Below, in pieces: positions 1 to 14,560 of a stretch of DNA of 64,000 nt (its first letter is position 1; each line of letters opens with the position of its first letter). The position numbers were made by a program, and so were the translations under genes. The notes under the pieces were generated by a model. The model saw only the letters and a list, made by a program, of their open reading frames with translations. It was not told where the DNA came from and did no database searches. The DNA lies in contig NC_092363.1 in assembly GCF_030848805.1 (NCBI RefSeq), forward strand, positions 8,308,001 through 8,372,000. The letters are read 5' to 3'. Source of the stretch: Temnothorax longispinosus (taxonomy: Eukaryota; Arthropoda; Insecta; Hymenoptera; Formicidae).

Positions 1-2426
1 TATCCTCTGCTATAGCGACTTGCCTTGCGCTGTTCCACTTGTAGATTACATCGCGTGTCGTGTAGCCGACTGTAAGTGGATTAATTTCGCATTGCCAAAA
101 AGATCGTCGTATCGTCTCAAATGGTAGCTGACAATCGAAAATTGCACGCTTGGCTTTTGCTGCTTCATTATTTAAAATTTAAATATACGATTTTATTTAA
201 AAATAAAAGAAATAAGTAAGAAAATATATAATAAATTCGATGTCTATTGATAAATGTAATTAAACCTAATTTTCATGCATAAGTACGCTAAACGTCGCAT
301 AATTTTTTACGATATTAAAAATTACACAAGAAACGAATAAGTCTGCATGATCCCCGTTATTTTATTGATCCTCGAAATCTTTCTATCGCAGATTGCTGAT
401 ACAATCCGAATGTCGCTGAAGGAAGGAAGCAGAAGCGAAAAGAAGAGGAACGATAAAATATCTTTGAGAGTCGCGGAACAAATAAATTTACTAAACTCAC
501 AGCTGCCGAATTGCAGCGGACATCTTTGTGTATCCATTGGAAAATCTTCGAGATTCATCGGACATCCTGCTTTAATCGTAAGTCTGAAACGACATAAACA
601 ATTTAACACAAATTTTGGAATGCTATAATCTCGATACGTATAACGTATAACAGACTATAAAAAAACATCTGCAACTGATTTTCGATTAAATTTGTTGTCG
701 TTATACAAAATTCTATTAAAATTAAGTAAAATTAAAATTGTAATCACTTATAATTCGAAAGTCATATATTAAGAACAAGTTTAATTTAAACATTCTGTAT
801 ATTAAATGAAAATAGTTGTTTACTACAGAAATCTTGTCATTCATTTTACGCAATATTTCAATTTTCAATCAGTTTGAACAAAATTTCAATAATATTATGT
901 ATTATACTTTGCTTGTGGTCAAATGCAAATGCAAAACGCATGAGAGATTAGTATCGTAAATTGTTTTGAGTTTCATTGAATTATCACCCTGCGTTTTAAT
1001 TTCGGTAAAGTTAAGATCAAAAGATAAAACGATCTATGGATTCATCACTTTGGTACTTCAACAACTCGCTTTATCGTTAAATTTACAGCAGGTATGCGTT
1101 TATTTTTATACCTATATACACATCTCATATCGTGAGAGCGCACGACAGCTCAACTTCCGTTATATCTCGTAATTTTTTAAGGATTAAAGTTTTATTTTTA
1201 TTGTTTGTTATATATTTAGTAAAAAATTCTATAATATTTGCATGCGTTTAACATAATAATATGGAAAAATTGCGAGAGTTTAAGAATATAGATCATGAAT
1301 AAAATGAACCAAGCACAGAAAAAGATAATAAATAATGATCGATTAATAGGAGTATGGAAAAAAAGACAAGAATTCCCCTTTACTGGAGTTTCGGATTTAG
1401 GCTTTTTTTTAAGTCACAGATTGAATATTTCTCTTACGTATCTCGACATTCTCGACGGCACGAAAGGTGTTGCGAGATTGACCGCGTTTTGCTGAAGATA
1501 GACCTCGGGCAATTTGCCTCGAATGATTTCCGGGTACCGTGTCAGTATATAGGGACTGCTTTTTAATCCCGGTAAAATCAAATTCAGCAACAGACTTGCT
1601 AAAGAAAAGATTCCCGATTATTGAGGTACTAATCTGAACTTTATTCCGAATAAAGCGCGAACAAATGTTGTTGTGGCTGTATATTTAATCGAGTTTGATT
1701 TAAATTATTTACATATATTGATATTCAGCTTCTGTTGAGTTTTGTTTTCTGTAATTCCACTTTTTGAAAAAGGCACGTTATTAATTTATTTTTTATCGAA
1801 GAATTGAGGCCTTTTTGCGCGATGTTGATTGGTTCTCTCGCTTGGCTTCGTACTGCGAGAGTAAGTAACTCATAAATGACAGATTATTATATTATAGATT
1901 GATTTTGGTTATCTTGATGCGTGTATGCGTGAATAAGTAAATATAATAGTCGAGAATAAATGGCGCGCGCTTTATAGTGTCTGGTCTAGTGTCTACCTTA
2001 AATATTGAGTGATTGTTGACTTTTTATTACATTAGATATTATAGATGATCAGAAGTTTCTGAATTTATTTGAAATATTGATAATAATTTTAAGATAGTCT
2101 TTTGATGTGTAGAATTTACAGTTTCGTTAAGATTAATACAATTTACTCTGTCGAATTACTTTGCATCGTGATATTTGTTATAAAAGAATTGTAATTTTAG
2201 AAGTACATTATAATCTTAAAATATGTAAGTATTTGTTATAATCAAAGAGAATTAATTAACTTTCTGCACATTATGGATGGTTAAATATATTTTGAAAGTT
2301 TGAAATGATACATTTTGTACAAGACACAACGAGAGGTTTAAAGTTGTGTTCTAAACTTACGTAGGACACGCATTATACAGATGACTGTTCTAATGAGACT
2401 CATAATTCTACGTTACAATAAACATT

Positions 2427-2489
<63 letters not shown>

Positions 2490-3501
2490 CTCTCTCTCAT
2501 TTCCTTGACAATATCGGTGAGAAGAAGCAAAAGTTTTATTCCTTTATAATGACAAGTTTTCTCTGCCTCATGAATAATGACGATTACGGTCGAAGGAGCG
2601 TGAGATAAAACCAAGTCGAATGGGATGAGATTAAAAGAATGAAGAAAGACTAACTTTTTTCACGGATACGCGAGAAAAGAATTAACCGAGCGGTAAACTT
2701 AAACGCGGCCCTAAAATAAATAATTCAGGATAATTTTAAAGATAGCAATGGCGCGACGACAAGTTCTCGATTCTTTTGGTAAATTAAAAAAAATTTTTTA
2801 AAAAGGTAGATAAAAAAAAGAAGCGTTGTGAAGGAAAAATCAAAGCATAGAATGGAAAGCAATAGTAAGTATAGTAGAAGATCCATATACAATGGTAAAT
2901 GATCGCAGGATAAATCAGATTGTAATAACATTTAGTTGCAATTTCAATAAAGCACAATATAGTAAGAGCGAATGTCTTTTGAGACATTTATTCTTGAAGA
3001 AATTAATAAAATAAACGGATTAAAATTTATATTAGTATACATTTTTATTTAAGCATAAACTATCGTAAAAAACTAACAATATTGTCAGAAATTTCGTTGC
3101 TTATCGCTTGAATGCTCTTGAAGATATGAGTTAGACTTACAATTTCTCGGGTAAACATTCGAATGACAAAAGTTAATCCGAAAAGTTGATCCGAATAGAC
3201 GTTGTTCAAGTCAAAGGAAAAAGAAAAGCAAAAGTCACTCTCGAAAAGTTTCTCGCCATTCAAGCAAGAATTACAGAAGAGAAGTGCGGCTTCTCAGTTG
3301 TGCACTATTATACGTGTATATGTGTATATTGAACGATATCTTTTTATCTCACAACAAGTTACAACCGCGTTTTGAACGATAGTTTCTGGATTAGCAATTA
3401 ACCGATGTTTACGAGATATAGTCGCATCTTTACAGAATGCAAAGACAAGTTTAGTTATTTTTTCACAAATGTTCTTGAGTTCTCAATTTATCGCTATACG
3501 A

Positions 3502-3560
<59 letters not shown>

Positions 3561-3745
3561 CAATTTTTGTAAAGGCTTTACGTCTTTCGTTTGCCATTTC
3601 AGAGATATAGACGAAATTTCGGCGTATTTCAAAGGAAGGATCTATCGATCGATAGGGAAAGTAAAAGAGAAACAGAGAGGGGGAGAGAGAGAGCATTTGC
3701 ACGGTACAGTGTACACTTCATGCTTGACATACTCTCGCGAAATTG

Positions 3746-3786
<41 letters not shown>

Positions 3787-4540
3787 TTCTCCCTCTCTTG
3801 AAAATGCAACGGGATACTGCAACTCGTACTTCCGATCATACATGCATTGCGGCCCGTCTTCGATGCATTTCTTGATACGATCCAAAAGCTCTTTTTAGAC
3901 TAGATCATCTCTACTTCCCTTTCTCTCTCCTCTATTTATTTCGTCAGTTATTAGTAATATGCATTTATTTGCTTGTTTTCGAATTTTTGAATTATGATAA
4001 TGTTGGTTCGTTGAGAATGTAAATAAAAAAAATGGGTTGCTGCCACAGTAATCCCGCACAAGACTCGCTCGAAAGTCTATTGTATTAAATAACAATAAAA
4101 AGTTTATATTATTGTTCAAAATATAAAAAAAATGAGTATTGACGGATATACAATTCTTGATCAGTCTGATAATACGTAACGTTGCATATTAATCGCGAGA
4201 TTCTATAAAACAACTAGGTGTTTGCAGTGGCATTAATTTAAATGCAAATATCACAATAGTACTTGACCGCGGCGTTCGTAGTTACAGGTGCAGAACTTGT
4301 ATTTATGATGCAGTCTTGATTTTTCATTGCTATAACATGCGATTTGGTTAATTCTAGGTTTTAACCGCAAGTCAGAATAAGAATTAATTCCTTTTTCAAC
4401 ATACATAATATCTAGTACTTTATGCGATAAAAAATTGCGAAATAAAAATCGGTAAAACTATGACAATTGGTTCAATTTAGTCAAGTTACAGCCAATTATT
4501 AACATTTAAATGTATCATCGGTATGCTATTTGGAATTGAT

Positions 4541-4593
<53 letters not shown>

Positions 4594-7500
4594 AATAATT
4601 CTTTTTCCTAAATCTAAAAATCTATAAATATAAATTTATAAAAATTAAATTTATAAACTTTATCATCTTTTCTGTTTTACTACCTGCTAATAATTCCATT
4701 TACTATTTATTATTATAATTTTTTATTTTATAAACATAAAACAACACTAAATTATTATATTAATAAAAGAATTGTTATATTTGTAAATTTACAATAGTTT
4801 TATTTTTCAATAAGATACTAACTTTGGGAACTAATGTTATCATCTATAGAACACGAATCAAGATTGAGATAATACATAATAAAATAATTTTTTTCTCTTT
4901 ATGTAGTGCAAATAATTTCGTGTTTAAACGTCAGACTTGATAGATCAGCAGCAAATTATGCGAAGCTGTTAATATTACATGTATTATTATAATAATATCG
5001 ATAATATATTATAGATATAATGTATATCTCCAAATATGATTTGTTTTTTGTAACTTGATCAGAATTTATCCATTAGATTTCGAAAATACCGAAATCAGTA
5101 TACCGAAACCCTATTCTCCCTGGTTTAAATAAATCTCGATGGTCGATAAAAGGCAGCGACTAATAAAGTATCGAGTAAATAACACCACGGACGTGATCAC
5201 AACATTTTCCAGTCCAAATGGGTATGGGTTCAGTCGGTCAGAGAAAAATATATATGAGACCTCGTTTTTCAAAGAAACTGCATTTTTTAAGATGAGACAG
5301 CAATATAAACTGCTGTATAAAATCTGCCCTTTTTTCGACTTGTCAAGTTTTCACAGTTTTCATGTAATTATCACGATAGATAGCTGGTATTCTTATTATA
5401 CACTTCACTCGATTGTTATTTAAAAATTTTTTTGGCTGTTACAAATTGTGATTAGCAAACTTAACGCTAAACGAATAGTCAAGTATATAGTTTTCTCATT
5501 AAAATTATTTATTTTTCCAATTGTGAAAAGAAGCAAGATATAATGGTAGCAAAATCAATAATTTTATCTTATTAATTTATAACGTAAAAATATGGAATAG
5601 TAAGGGGCTAAATGGAAGAGCGCTTATAGATTTTTCACTCTCTTCCTTCAAGTTACATATCATACAGGCTACTTTGTTTTTGTTATTGATATAAATCAAA
5701 TACAAGTACAAAAGGAGTACTGAAGCGATACAACCATCTCCTTATTGTTAATCTGTTCCCTTTCTCTTGACCTAGTCTTCCGGATCTATTGTGTACGGCA
5801 GAATTAACCCTTGAGTTCGAGATACCTCAGACCTTGCATATGTCACGTTGCCGAGAAAAGATTTGCAGATATTTGGTGTCGAGCGAATACTGACATACTT
5901 GCTTAAAATTCTATCTTACGTGCACGATCTCTATTTCTCTTTGTTAAAAAATAGAGATTTTGCATTACTAACAGATATGTTAGCGAATAGAAATCAAAAG
6001 AAATATCAAGTCAAGTTGATTTTTTATTTTTAAATTGATTTGCAATATCTAAACTGTTAATCTCCCTTAATTTTACACAATTTTCAAAACCATATAGTTA
6101 AAATTTATCCGTAAGTTGACAGAGTACAATTGTAATATGTTCGATTACATGACTTTTCGAAAGAGAAAAAATCTTTATAAGCGATTAGCAATAATAAGAG
6201 ATAAAATTCAGATAAAGTTCCGATCTTCTCTGATCATAAATCTCAGACATTTTTGCAATAGACATCATTACGCTTTTCACGATTTTCTTAAAAGAATATT
6301 TTTATGGAAATATAGAGGTAACATATATGAGACGACAGAAAGACTAAACATTTCGCATAATTATATGTACTTCAACCCAAAATAAATTTAACATGATAGA
6401 GCACTGAAGGTACGACAAGCTTTTTTTGTATTGATACTGTTAATGTATCTTGATTACTGCGGCGTAATGAACAGACGTTAAATAATATTCGAATGTTATA
6501 AATAATAATATAGAGATTCTTCCTTTTATTTTCCTCTTACTTTATACCAAGATTATAAGAAGTTTATTATTTTTGACACCTTGTAGTTATAACTTCTTAA
6601 AAGACAAAATTTATAAGATCTTTCATGGATTATGCATGTTTTTAATCTACGGAATCGAGATATTCATTGAAACATACCTGGAACTGTAAAGTACTCTGCC
6701 ATTCTGATAAAGTCTGACGAATTTATTCGGGCTGGTGATCGTATGCAGGTAACTATGCTTGCCATTGTAGAAATACGTGTCGGGCTTCCAGATCCGTGCC
6801 AACATAGAAATACTCAGAGCGAGCGTCTCCTTACCACCCTGAAATGCTAAACGTCTGTCGACCCACGATTGTCGAAAGTAACAATCCATTGAGTACGTCT
6901 GCAGGAAATTTCAAATTTTGATTATAAACCATATCATCATTCATATATAGTCTATACATTTTAATAAATATGTACAAATCTACAATCGAGAACTTGACAC
7001 GTTAATTAAAATTAGTTTTTCGAGTTTTTTCTATGTCGTTTAATGCTAAGGTGTTATTTTTATAATACATTATTTATTATATGCCAAGTCCTGAATTATT
7101 TGAAATCGATTCCCTATATTATATACTCGTATACACAATTTAGGCAGATTCAAATTTTGTGATTGCCTGCGAGATAAACGAAAAATATGACTGACCATAT
7201 CCATCTCAGAGATGGGACCCATGCTGCGTACCATAATATCGACCTCGACAGTGGCCGGGGGCCCGCCAAAGTCTGGTCTAATGCTATTGTCGTAACCGCG
7301 AAGTAGATTATCCAATAGGTCACTAATGTTACCGTGGTTGTTGCTTTGCGTCCGCTGTCTGACGGAAGTTCTTGCACCCGCGGCCACTCTAAAACAAGTG
7401 TCGTAATTTTACCAGCTAGCCGAGTAAATCGCGGCTTGATAAGATTAATTTTATTAATCGGAAGAAACACTCACTTTGTAACACGAAAATTCTACAGCGC

Positions 7501-8777
7501 GATGAAATACATTTATATGTTCTTAGGCATTTAAAAAATAAATATTAATATTTTACGTCGTTCAGGTTAATATTTTAATTAATAATGATGAAAAAGCCGG
7601 CGTTTAACACACAAAAGATTCGAAGTGTACGCAAAGAGTTAAATTATATTACGTGACACGTGACAAGCAAATTGATTGATTTGCATTAATAACGTGCTAA
7701 AATTTAGCGGTTTCCGAGGGTGTGCAACTAGTCGGAATATCTTGCCTTTTTTAAATAACATGTTCCATATCTCATGCATATTCCAGTTTAGTTCTTTAGC
7801 TTGCGTTACCGATTCACCCTGCATACATATACGCGTACACAATACGTATGATAAATATGGAGTAAACCATGCTTAACTTTTGCTTACTCGGCCACAGAAT
7901 CTTGAAATCTTGGTGAACATATCTCGATCCATATACCTAATACATACAACTGTACGCGTATACCAGCTAGTGCAATTAAAACGGTCAAAAGTCATTCGGG
8001 AGAAAGCTAAATAAAGCTGGAATCATATATAATATTTACCGTATTTAAAAAACGTTAAAGCCGCATTTGCTTATCATGTGGTTCAATTTTCTAAATTTAA
8101 ATTAAATTGTTTAGATTTATATTCCCAAAGAAATTGCACTATTTGTAGCGTTAATTAATTAATTAATAATAGAACTTTTAATTCAACTTTTCGCTTTAAA
8201 GTATTTGATTTGAAATTTAAAGAAATATTACAATTTTTAAGGAATTGTTTCCAACAATTCCATTGTAAGTACTTATTTCCAACAAAACGTAATTTTATAT
8301 TAATTTTTATTGTTAATATACCTGCAGTTAATTGAAGTATTAATCTCATTGTAAGATTGACTGACAATGAGCAACATTATGGAGAAAAGATATCCGCAAT
8401 GAATTTACATTAATTGTATTCCTTGATATAGCCGTTTAAATATAAAAGTGGCCTTTGTTTAATGTTTAATGTATGCATGTAAGAAAGAAGACTTTCAATT
8501 ATACGAATGAGTTATTCAAGAGACAATATAAGTAAGTGTGCTCTTGGATTTATTTGTCCTTTGTAAAGAAGACTGCATCGTTACACATAAACGAATACAT
8601 AATTATTTACTTTATAAATCGTTTAACGAATTGCCGCCGAATTAAATAAATTTCGCATATAACTGACATCATTGAAATGCATAGGATAAAATATAACACA
8701 GAGTTTCTTGTAGATCGAACTTACAAAAAGATAGAAGTAATGAGATTGGCAAAGACAAGCAGGATTCTTGGCTTCAT
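1..8777 (-). CDS. Grd: GRD-type GABA/glycine-like Cys-loop chloride channel subunit (5' part; gene continues beyond position 1)
   Basis: Ligand-gated anion channel subunit of the plasma membrane. Coding exons, in transcript order: 8725-8777, 7196-7388, 6678-6898, 501-583 and 1-69 (incomplete). All junctions are GT-AG and in phase. Exon 1 starts at the ATG at 8777 and encodes a hydrophobic signal peptide (MKPRILLVFANLITSIFLVA). The extracellular domain follows, with the loop motif WKPDTYFYNGKHSYLH near residue 118. The Cys-loop runs C163-x13-C177 (CPMNLEDFPMDTQRC), followed by FGSFGYTTRDVIYKW. The YFRQSWVDRRLAF and NGRVLYSSRLTIKAGCP wording matches Drosophila GRD better than RDL or LCCH3, as I recall those families. 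The four membrane helices lie off the left edge. The intron between 583 and 6678 is about 6 kb. The subunit identity is strong; whether it forms channels alone or with RDL/LCCH3 cannot be read here. Confidence 0.93.
2425..2498. repeat. (TC)n/(TTTC)n compound microsatellite in Grd intron
   Basis: A run of TC dinucleotides passes into TTTC tetranucleotides and back to TC. It lies in the intron between 583 and 6678. Reading frames over it are pure Leu/Ser or Arg/Glu repeats and are not genes. Confidence 0.95.
3503..3559. repeat. (TA)n microsatellite in Grd intron
   Basis: About 57 bases of alternating TA. A (TC)n run lies 190 bases downstream at 3748-3783 and a (GA)n run at 4545-4588, all within the same Grd intron. 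Confidence 0.95.
4545..4588. repeat. (GA)n microsatellite in Grd intron
   Basis: About 44 bases of GA dinucleotides. Confidence 0.95.
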
Positions 8778-11389
8778 GATGTTAGCTTCGTGAGGTCGGA
8801 GTCTCACTTTCTTCGTGTAAGAATTCGTTCGTCAGTTCGATTTAACAACAGGACCATTTGATATTTCGCACTATAGTAAACATCAATATAACATTAATAA
8901 GAATTAAGAAACAAAATCCTGCAACACGTATTATTATATAGCTTTTTTAATGAAATTTTGTATAAGCTTATATAAAAAAAATGAGATTAGAATATATTGG
9001 TAACGCAGTTACTAAAAGGTACAATTAAATTTAATAGAAATATGGTATACATATACACGGAAATATCGAGAGCTAGAAGATTTGGTTACCAATCCTATAA
9101 ATAATACATTATAGGTGATGGCATCCGAGCACATAACGAACGTTTCTTTTTTTTAGCGGTAAACGAGATGGAAAATAACGGTGTGTATTTCGAGGTTTAA
9201 TAACGCTATTGAATTTTACGTTACATTCGTATGAACCGTGGATCTGTCTGCTCGATAAATGCGTATATTGGACCGTTAAGTTATTGTTCGTTTCTGTACG
9301 TGATGCCTTAATTTGGGACAAATATTACTATTGCGCGAAAAATAGCTTCAGAAATTTATGTGGCAAGCTGTAATGGTGAAAATGTGGAACTATTTGTGCA
9401 TAATGAATAGAACGAGAATATAAAAATTCTCGTTTAAATTTAATTTAAAAACATCTAGTTTTTCATTTCTGATGTACTTGTTCATCTTGCCATTGTGACA
9501 TTTTTCTCTTTGATCGATCGATGTTTCGAAACAGCACAACACAAATGTCGCGAAGAACTAGCTCTTTAATCTCCTCGACGTCTTTTAGACTTTGCCTTTT
9601 TGACTTTTGCGTTGCTCGATTTTCGGTGACGATGTGCGATAACGCGTAGTAAATAGATAGATATCGAATCGGTAAATCGATAAATCGGTAAATCTTGACG
9701 TTTATGCGTATAACATTCGCTGTGCTTGTGCGACACATACCTATCCTTCATTCATTCCCTCGAAAATAGTTTGAAGCGAAAGACGTTTGAAAGCGAACGA
9801 ACCGCACCGTATGCAAACAGCTATTTGTACACATGTAAATACGAGATACGCTTTGAAAAGTGGGTGCCATTCGCGACGTGATGATTGCTGGGATGGCTTG
9901 ATTATCAGCAACGTTTGTGTATACGTAAATCGAAAGCAGGGATTTTAATTCCTTTAATTTAAATTTTAATTAAATCAACGCGTCTTGCGAAAACGGTCAC
10001 TCGTGTAAATAATTTCCTAAATTATGGTACATGGTTGCTTTCTAAACATGTTTAAATAAAAGTGTGACGAAATGTTAGAGAGCTTTCGACAAAGATGACG
10101 CGTTTGGTACCTTTACATGGTTTTTTAAGAGATACTGCCAAAAGTAAATTAATTTTTTTAAATCTTTGAAATATTTTAAAATGTCTCGTTCTTACAATCT
10201 TACAGTCGAAGAACAAGAATCTGTTCAGGCAAAATATTTTTATTATATTACGAATATTAAATATGTTTCGGTAAGTCATGTGCACACAACATATCCTTGT
10301 CAATGGCACAGAATAGATAAGTCACACAGTGCTTAACAAACACACGTACGCGTAGAAAGCGCGCGAAGACGTACGTGTAGCAGGCATTCCTTAAAGTTTA
10401 ATTTGTAATTTGAGTCCATGGTACCGCGAAAATTCCTGACACTGACGTATGCCCCGATAGCACTTCGTGTTACAAAGCTGTAGGTTGGGATGACACAACG
10501 TCAATTTTCCATGCTACAAATGCGGTAAAATGTACCTATATCGATTGTCGCGCGCATGTTTCTAGCATCATATTATCAATATATAAGTATAGAAATCATT
10601 CTGGGGAATTTGTTTAATTTTCAAGTTACATAAAAAATATATCAATTTTAATAAATCTCAAATTCCAAATTATAATGAATACGCGCGCATGTCTTAATCA
10701 CGACTCATTGAATTTCAATTTTCAATGTATGCATAATGTATATACCCCACTGCAGACATTTGCGTTCTGATGAAAAGAAAAAATAAGCATCGTCAAACAG
10801 ACGAAGAATATCATTCGGAGACAACGAACATCTCGGCGACAACTTCGACACAAATGACGGCATGCCTCTGATGCCTCAACGAAATTCGTGGTGCTCTTAA
10901 GGACGACCCGCATTTACTACGGGTTTGGTTTATCAGAACAATTTGTCACATTGAGAAAAGCGATTGGATGTCTTTTGGCTCGTCAGGTAATTTGTCAGGT
11001 AATATGCGTGTAGGTGTGGCATATCAATCTCGAAATTTAGAGTAGCATCAAAAATTCGATCAAAAATTCGATTCTGCAATTCGCAAAATGGACATGAAAT
11101 GATTTATCGTAAATTATTATATATATATATATTTTTTTTGAATGTAGATGTCATGTCATAACTGGAAAAAGCCAAAGATACAAAAATACACAATAATTAT
11201 TGTAGTCAAAAACTTGCCAACACCATTTGCTGGTAATTGTTTAGTATTCGGTACTAAATGTACCCCCGTACTATTTATTCCTTATGTGGTGAGATAACTT
11301 GAAATTTAATCGATAGAGAAATTCAAAAGGATTAGGAATAGTCAAGCAGCAGTTGTGTGTGAGTGAATTGTGAATTGCGAAATTATAAA
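8778..11389. other. Intergenic region between divergently transcribed Grd and H15-domain genes
   Basis: The two flanking genes point away from each other, so both promoters should lie in this 2.6 kb. I see no convincing TATA box next to either ATG. The sequence is AT-rich, with moderately GC-rich patches around 9480-9900 and 10320-10560. Short open frames at 9463-9751, 10052-10309 and 10722-10913 on the minus strand resemble no known protein and lack a convincing splice context. The segment directly before 11390 (about 11340-11389) is the likely 5' UTR of the H15 gene. Confidence 0.5.
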
Positions 11390-13692
11390 ATGGTTCGACC
11401 GTCGAATCCGCGACTCATGGCTCGCGTGCTAGATGCAGTGGCAAATCTTAGCGACACTAGAGGTTCATCAGCTCGCGAAGTTCTCAGTTTTATCCGGCAC
11501 AGCAACGTATCGTCCAAAAATTTGACGCTGCAGGTGAGTATAACATTAACTTTAATTAAAAGGTTCATAGTCTTATTGAAATTTTATTGTGTTTTCCGTT
11601 TCTGCAATCTGTTATAAACATCTTATAAATAGCTATTATAAATTATAAATAATTTTTTTGGAATAGAAGAGAGAAGGATAACTTTTATTATGACCAATAA
11701 TGAAATTTTAAGTAATTTAAATGTTTGTATGACATACTCGGTGCATCGCAGGTACATCGAGCTTTAAAGCATGCAGTAAATGCTGGACTTTTACGGCATC
11801 GGAGTGGTCGTTATAAAACACTGGCTACTTTAAATCCTAATTCTGTCTCTAACCCACCTGTTAGTAAGGAACCGGCTACAAACAATCAGAAAAGTGAAGA
11901 GAAAAAATCAAAACCGGATGTGCAAGCACCTATCAGCGACGTGGAATCTTCCCGTCGAACACAAGGGCAAGAGCGCAAGTACGCCGTAATATTTCTATTA
12001 TACGGACAAATGTATTTGTGGCCTTTTTCAATTGTGTTGTACGTGTAAATTTTATAAATGAGATCTATCGAGATGTATTATAAATGATTGACGTTTACAA
12101 TCTCTAATGGATTAATAATGATAGACTGCCATCTATCATTATTAAGAAATCTAACATGGTTTTAAAATGCTGAATTTGAAGAGAAAGACGAAAAAATTGA
12201 AATGGATTACCGATTACTTATTCTGTTTAATATCTACGAATATAGGAAAAGAACTACGTCACGGCGACGAAATAGTAAACATCGTAGTAGTAAAGGAAGA
12301 AGGAAGTCCCGACGATCGCCATATAGACGACCCGATGCCGCTCAGAATCGAAAGGTGCGTCGCAATTAGAGTTATCGGGCGCTACTAAAATAGTTTCGAC
12401 TGCTTTAACAATAATATTTAATTTTATATAATATACATTTAATATATTTGTGTTTTATTCTGTTACCTTCGTTCTTATATCTCTTAAGAATCACAAGATA
12501 TTTGTAAAGAGATTCCATCAGTAGTATAAATGCTAGGGTATCGTATTATCCTTACATCTTGAGGTAAAGGAACTTGGGGTGAGTTGTAATAAGAGTCTAT
12601 TGCGCGACATAATACGTACGAGACTTTAGTAGCTAATGCGAAGAGACGGCAGAATTAAACGTAATTTAACGTAAAGTTTCCAATATTTTCCGCAAAATAT
12701 AAAAATAAAGAGACTATAAATTGTAAAAAATGTACATTGTAATTTGTAATAAAATAAATGATATTGTATATTATTTTGTAATATATTAAAAAAGTATCGA
12801 AAATAATTGTGTTACAATTCGAATCTTTTCTCACACTTTTCTCACATCGCGAATAAAGGTTATTGATATTTAATTAGATAAAACGTACAAAATACAATTT
12901 TTATGTTCATATGGTGATGATAGCGACGACAGCGAAAGCGCACATACGAGGACGAGGAGTTCGAGGATCCGGATCAATCAATTCGAAGATCCGGACAGTA
13001 CATTTTGCATGGAAGGGACGATTCGCCCGTACCATTCAACCGTCGAACGAAACGTTCAAGAGTATCCAAGCGAGAGCTCGAGTCCGACTTTTCTGATGAA
13101 AGCGATTGCGATAGTGACTGTGACGTGAGCCGGAAGCATATGTCCCGGGGTAATTTTAACCATATTTGAAAAAAATAAGAAAATTTTAATTAAGAATCAT
13201 GCACTCTATGAGAAAGACTCATGCCTCTACATAATCTCTAAATATTAAATTCTAAAGTTTCCAAAATATACATAGTATCACATTTGCATGACAAAAGCAG
13301 TAATCAATGTCACTAATGTATATTTGCTTTCTATTTTTTTCACGTAATCATATACAGTAAGAGTAATATATATTATTGTAATTATATCGATCTATATTTT
13401 AGCAAATAAATCATTGTGTCGAGAACGCAAAGTACCGAAACGCAAAGAGGCGCGCGCAAAATCGAGGGGTAGATCAGTGCCTCGAGCTCCAAGTCCGCAG
13501 CTGTTGCAACGAACGATGCAAGCGCGACAGCATCCGACCGAGGAGATCGAGAACGACAGGCAGCAATGTGACGAGGATCACGGATCCATGGAATGCAACG
13601 TGGCTCATCAAGAAGCACACAAAGACGTTGAAAGAGTTCGCGAGCCGAACGACAGCAACAGCGGGAGCACCCTGGAGAACTCGAGAGACTGA
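11390..13692 (+). CDS. H15 (linker-histone globular) domain protein with basic/acidic tail
   Basis: Five exons: 11390-11533, 11752-11978, 12246-12354, 12924-13149 and 13403-13692 (TGA at 13690). All are GT-AG and in phase, giving 331 aa. Residues about 3-78 form a winged helix of the H1/H5 type: PSNPRLMARVLDAVANL, then GSSAREVLSFIRH, then VHRALKHAVNAGLLRHRSGRYK. This predicts nucleosome-linker or other DNA binding in the nucleus. The tail starts with a Ser/Lys/Pro segment. Exon 3 is strongly Arg/Lys/Ser-rich (TTSRRRNSKHRSSKGRRKSR). Exon 4 mixes basic blocks with an acidic Ser/Asp run (SDFSDESDCDSDCD), and exon 5 is again Lys/Arg-rich, ending LENSRD. Canonical H1 genes are usually intronless with Ala/Lys/Pro tails, so this is not a replication-dependent H1. 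It may be a variant or testis-type H1, or a KAT6-like H15 protein fragment. The start is the first ATG before the H15 fold. Exon 4 was extended past an early GTGAGC to GTAATT because only that keeps exon 5 open in a charged frame. Confidence 0.8.
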
Positions 13693-13863
13693 TCACATTC
13701 TTTTATTTGTATTATCCCACTCTGCATTTGTCAATGTACAATCTTCTACTTTTTGGTGGTTATATATCTGTCTATTTTTTGTTTTCTACTTTTTTCTGTA
13801 CCGAAATGTCTACTGTTTCGAGAGATAAATTTGTAAACGTTTTAAGGCCCGGGTAACTTATAA

Positions 13864-13869
13864 AATAAA
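13864..13869 (+). terminator. Poly(A) signal of the H15-domain gene
   Basis: AATAAA lies 172 bases after the H15 gene stop. A GT-rich stretch (ATGCATGTGTGATGG and beyond) follows directly, as expected for a cleavage-stimulation element. Position and context fit, but no transcript end was checked. Confidence 0.5.
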
Positions 13870-14560
13870 TATGCATGTGTGATGGATGATGTTGTGTATT
13901 TTATACAGAATATCCCATTTTTATTAGATATGTTATTTTCTTGAAAGAGCATTTAAACGCGATGACGTTTACTTTCAACATTTGCAAGCTGCAATATTAT
14001 TACTTCATATATAGGTACTTGAACATTATAGCTTTACTCAGAGCATTTTTTGGCAAAGAAATTAATTTACTAAAAAATATTTTTCAAGAAACATTTATTT
14101 TACAAGAAAAAATGATTGACAAATTTATCAAATCGGCCACAGAAATCTACAAATCGTTTGTGATAAACAAATAAATAAATGCAACATTTCAGAAAGTTTT
14201 TATGGTACAAATGCGCTTCTTCTCATGATTTGCTGTCCAAGACGCATTGGCATCGGTATGATTTATGAAGTTCTCCAACACGAAATATAGTATGTATGTA
14301 TAGACAAACTGTCTCCGTGTATTCTGAAGCGAAGCTCGTTTGTGATGCCTCTTCGGCATATCATCGGCGCTTTCGTTCTCGTCATTGGCGTTGGGAGCCG
14401 ATAAATGTATGACGGGCAAATACCAGGAAGTACTCCAGGAACAAAGTGCGGAAGCTTTTGCTGAGGCGGGATACTATCGGGAGCGTCACTTTTTACGGGA
14501 TTTTTCTCACCACGTTTGAGCGAAGCCTCGAACCGGCGCGCGGCGCATTTTTCAACGTGA

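Noticed and set aside
2425..4588. Regularly spaced repeats resembling an array
   Set aside because: These are separate microsatellites of different units in an insect intron, not a CRISPR array with spacers.
13125..13130. Alternative donor GTGAGC ending H15-gene exon 4 at 13124
   Set aside because: It would put exon 5 into a frame that lacks charged, exon-like composition. Using GTAATT at 13150 gives phase 1, a continuous Lys/Arg-rich frame and a proper stop.
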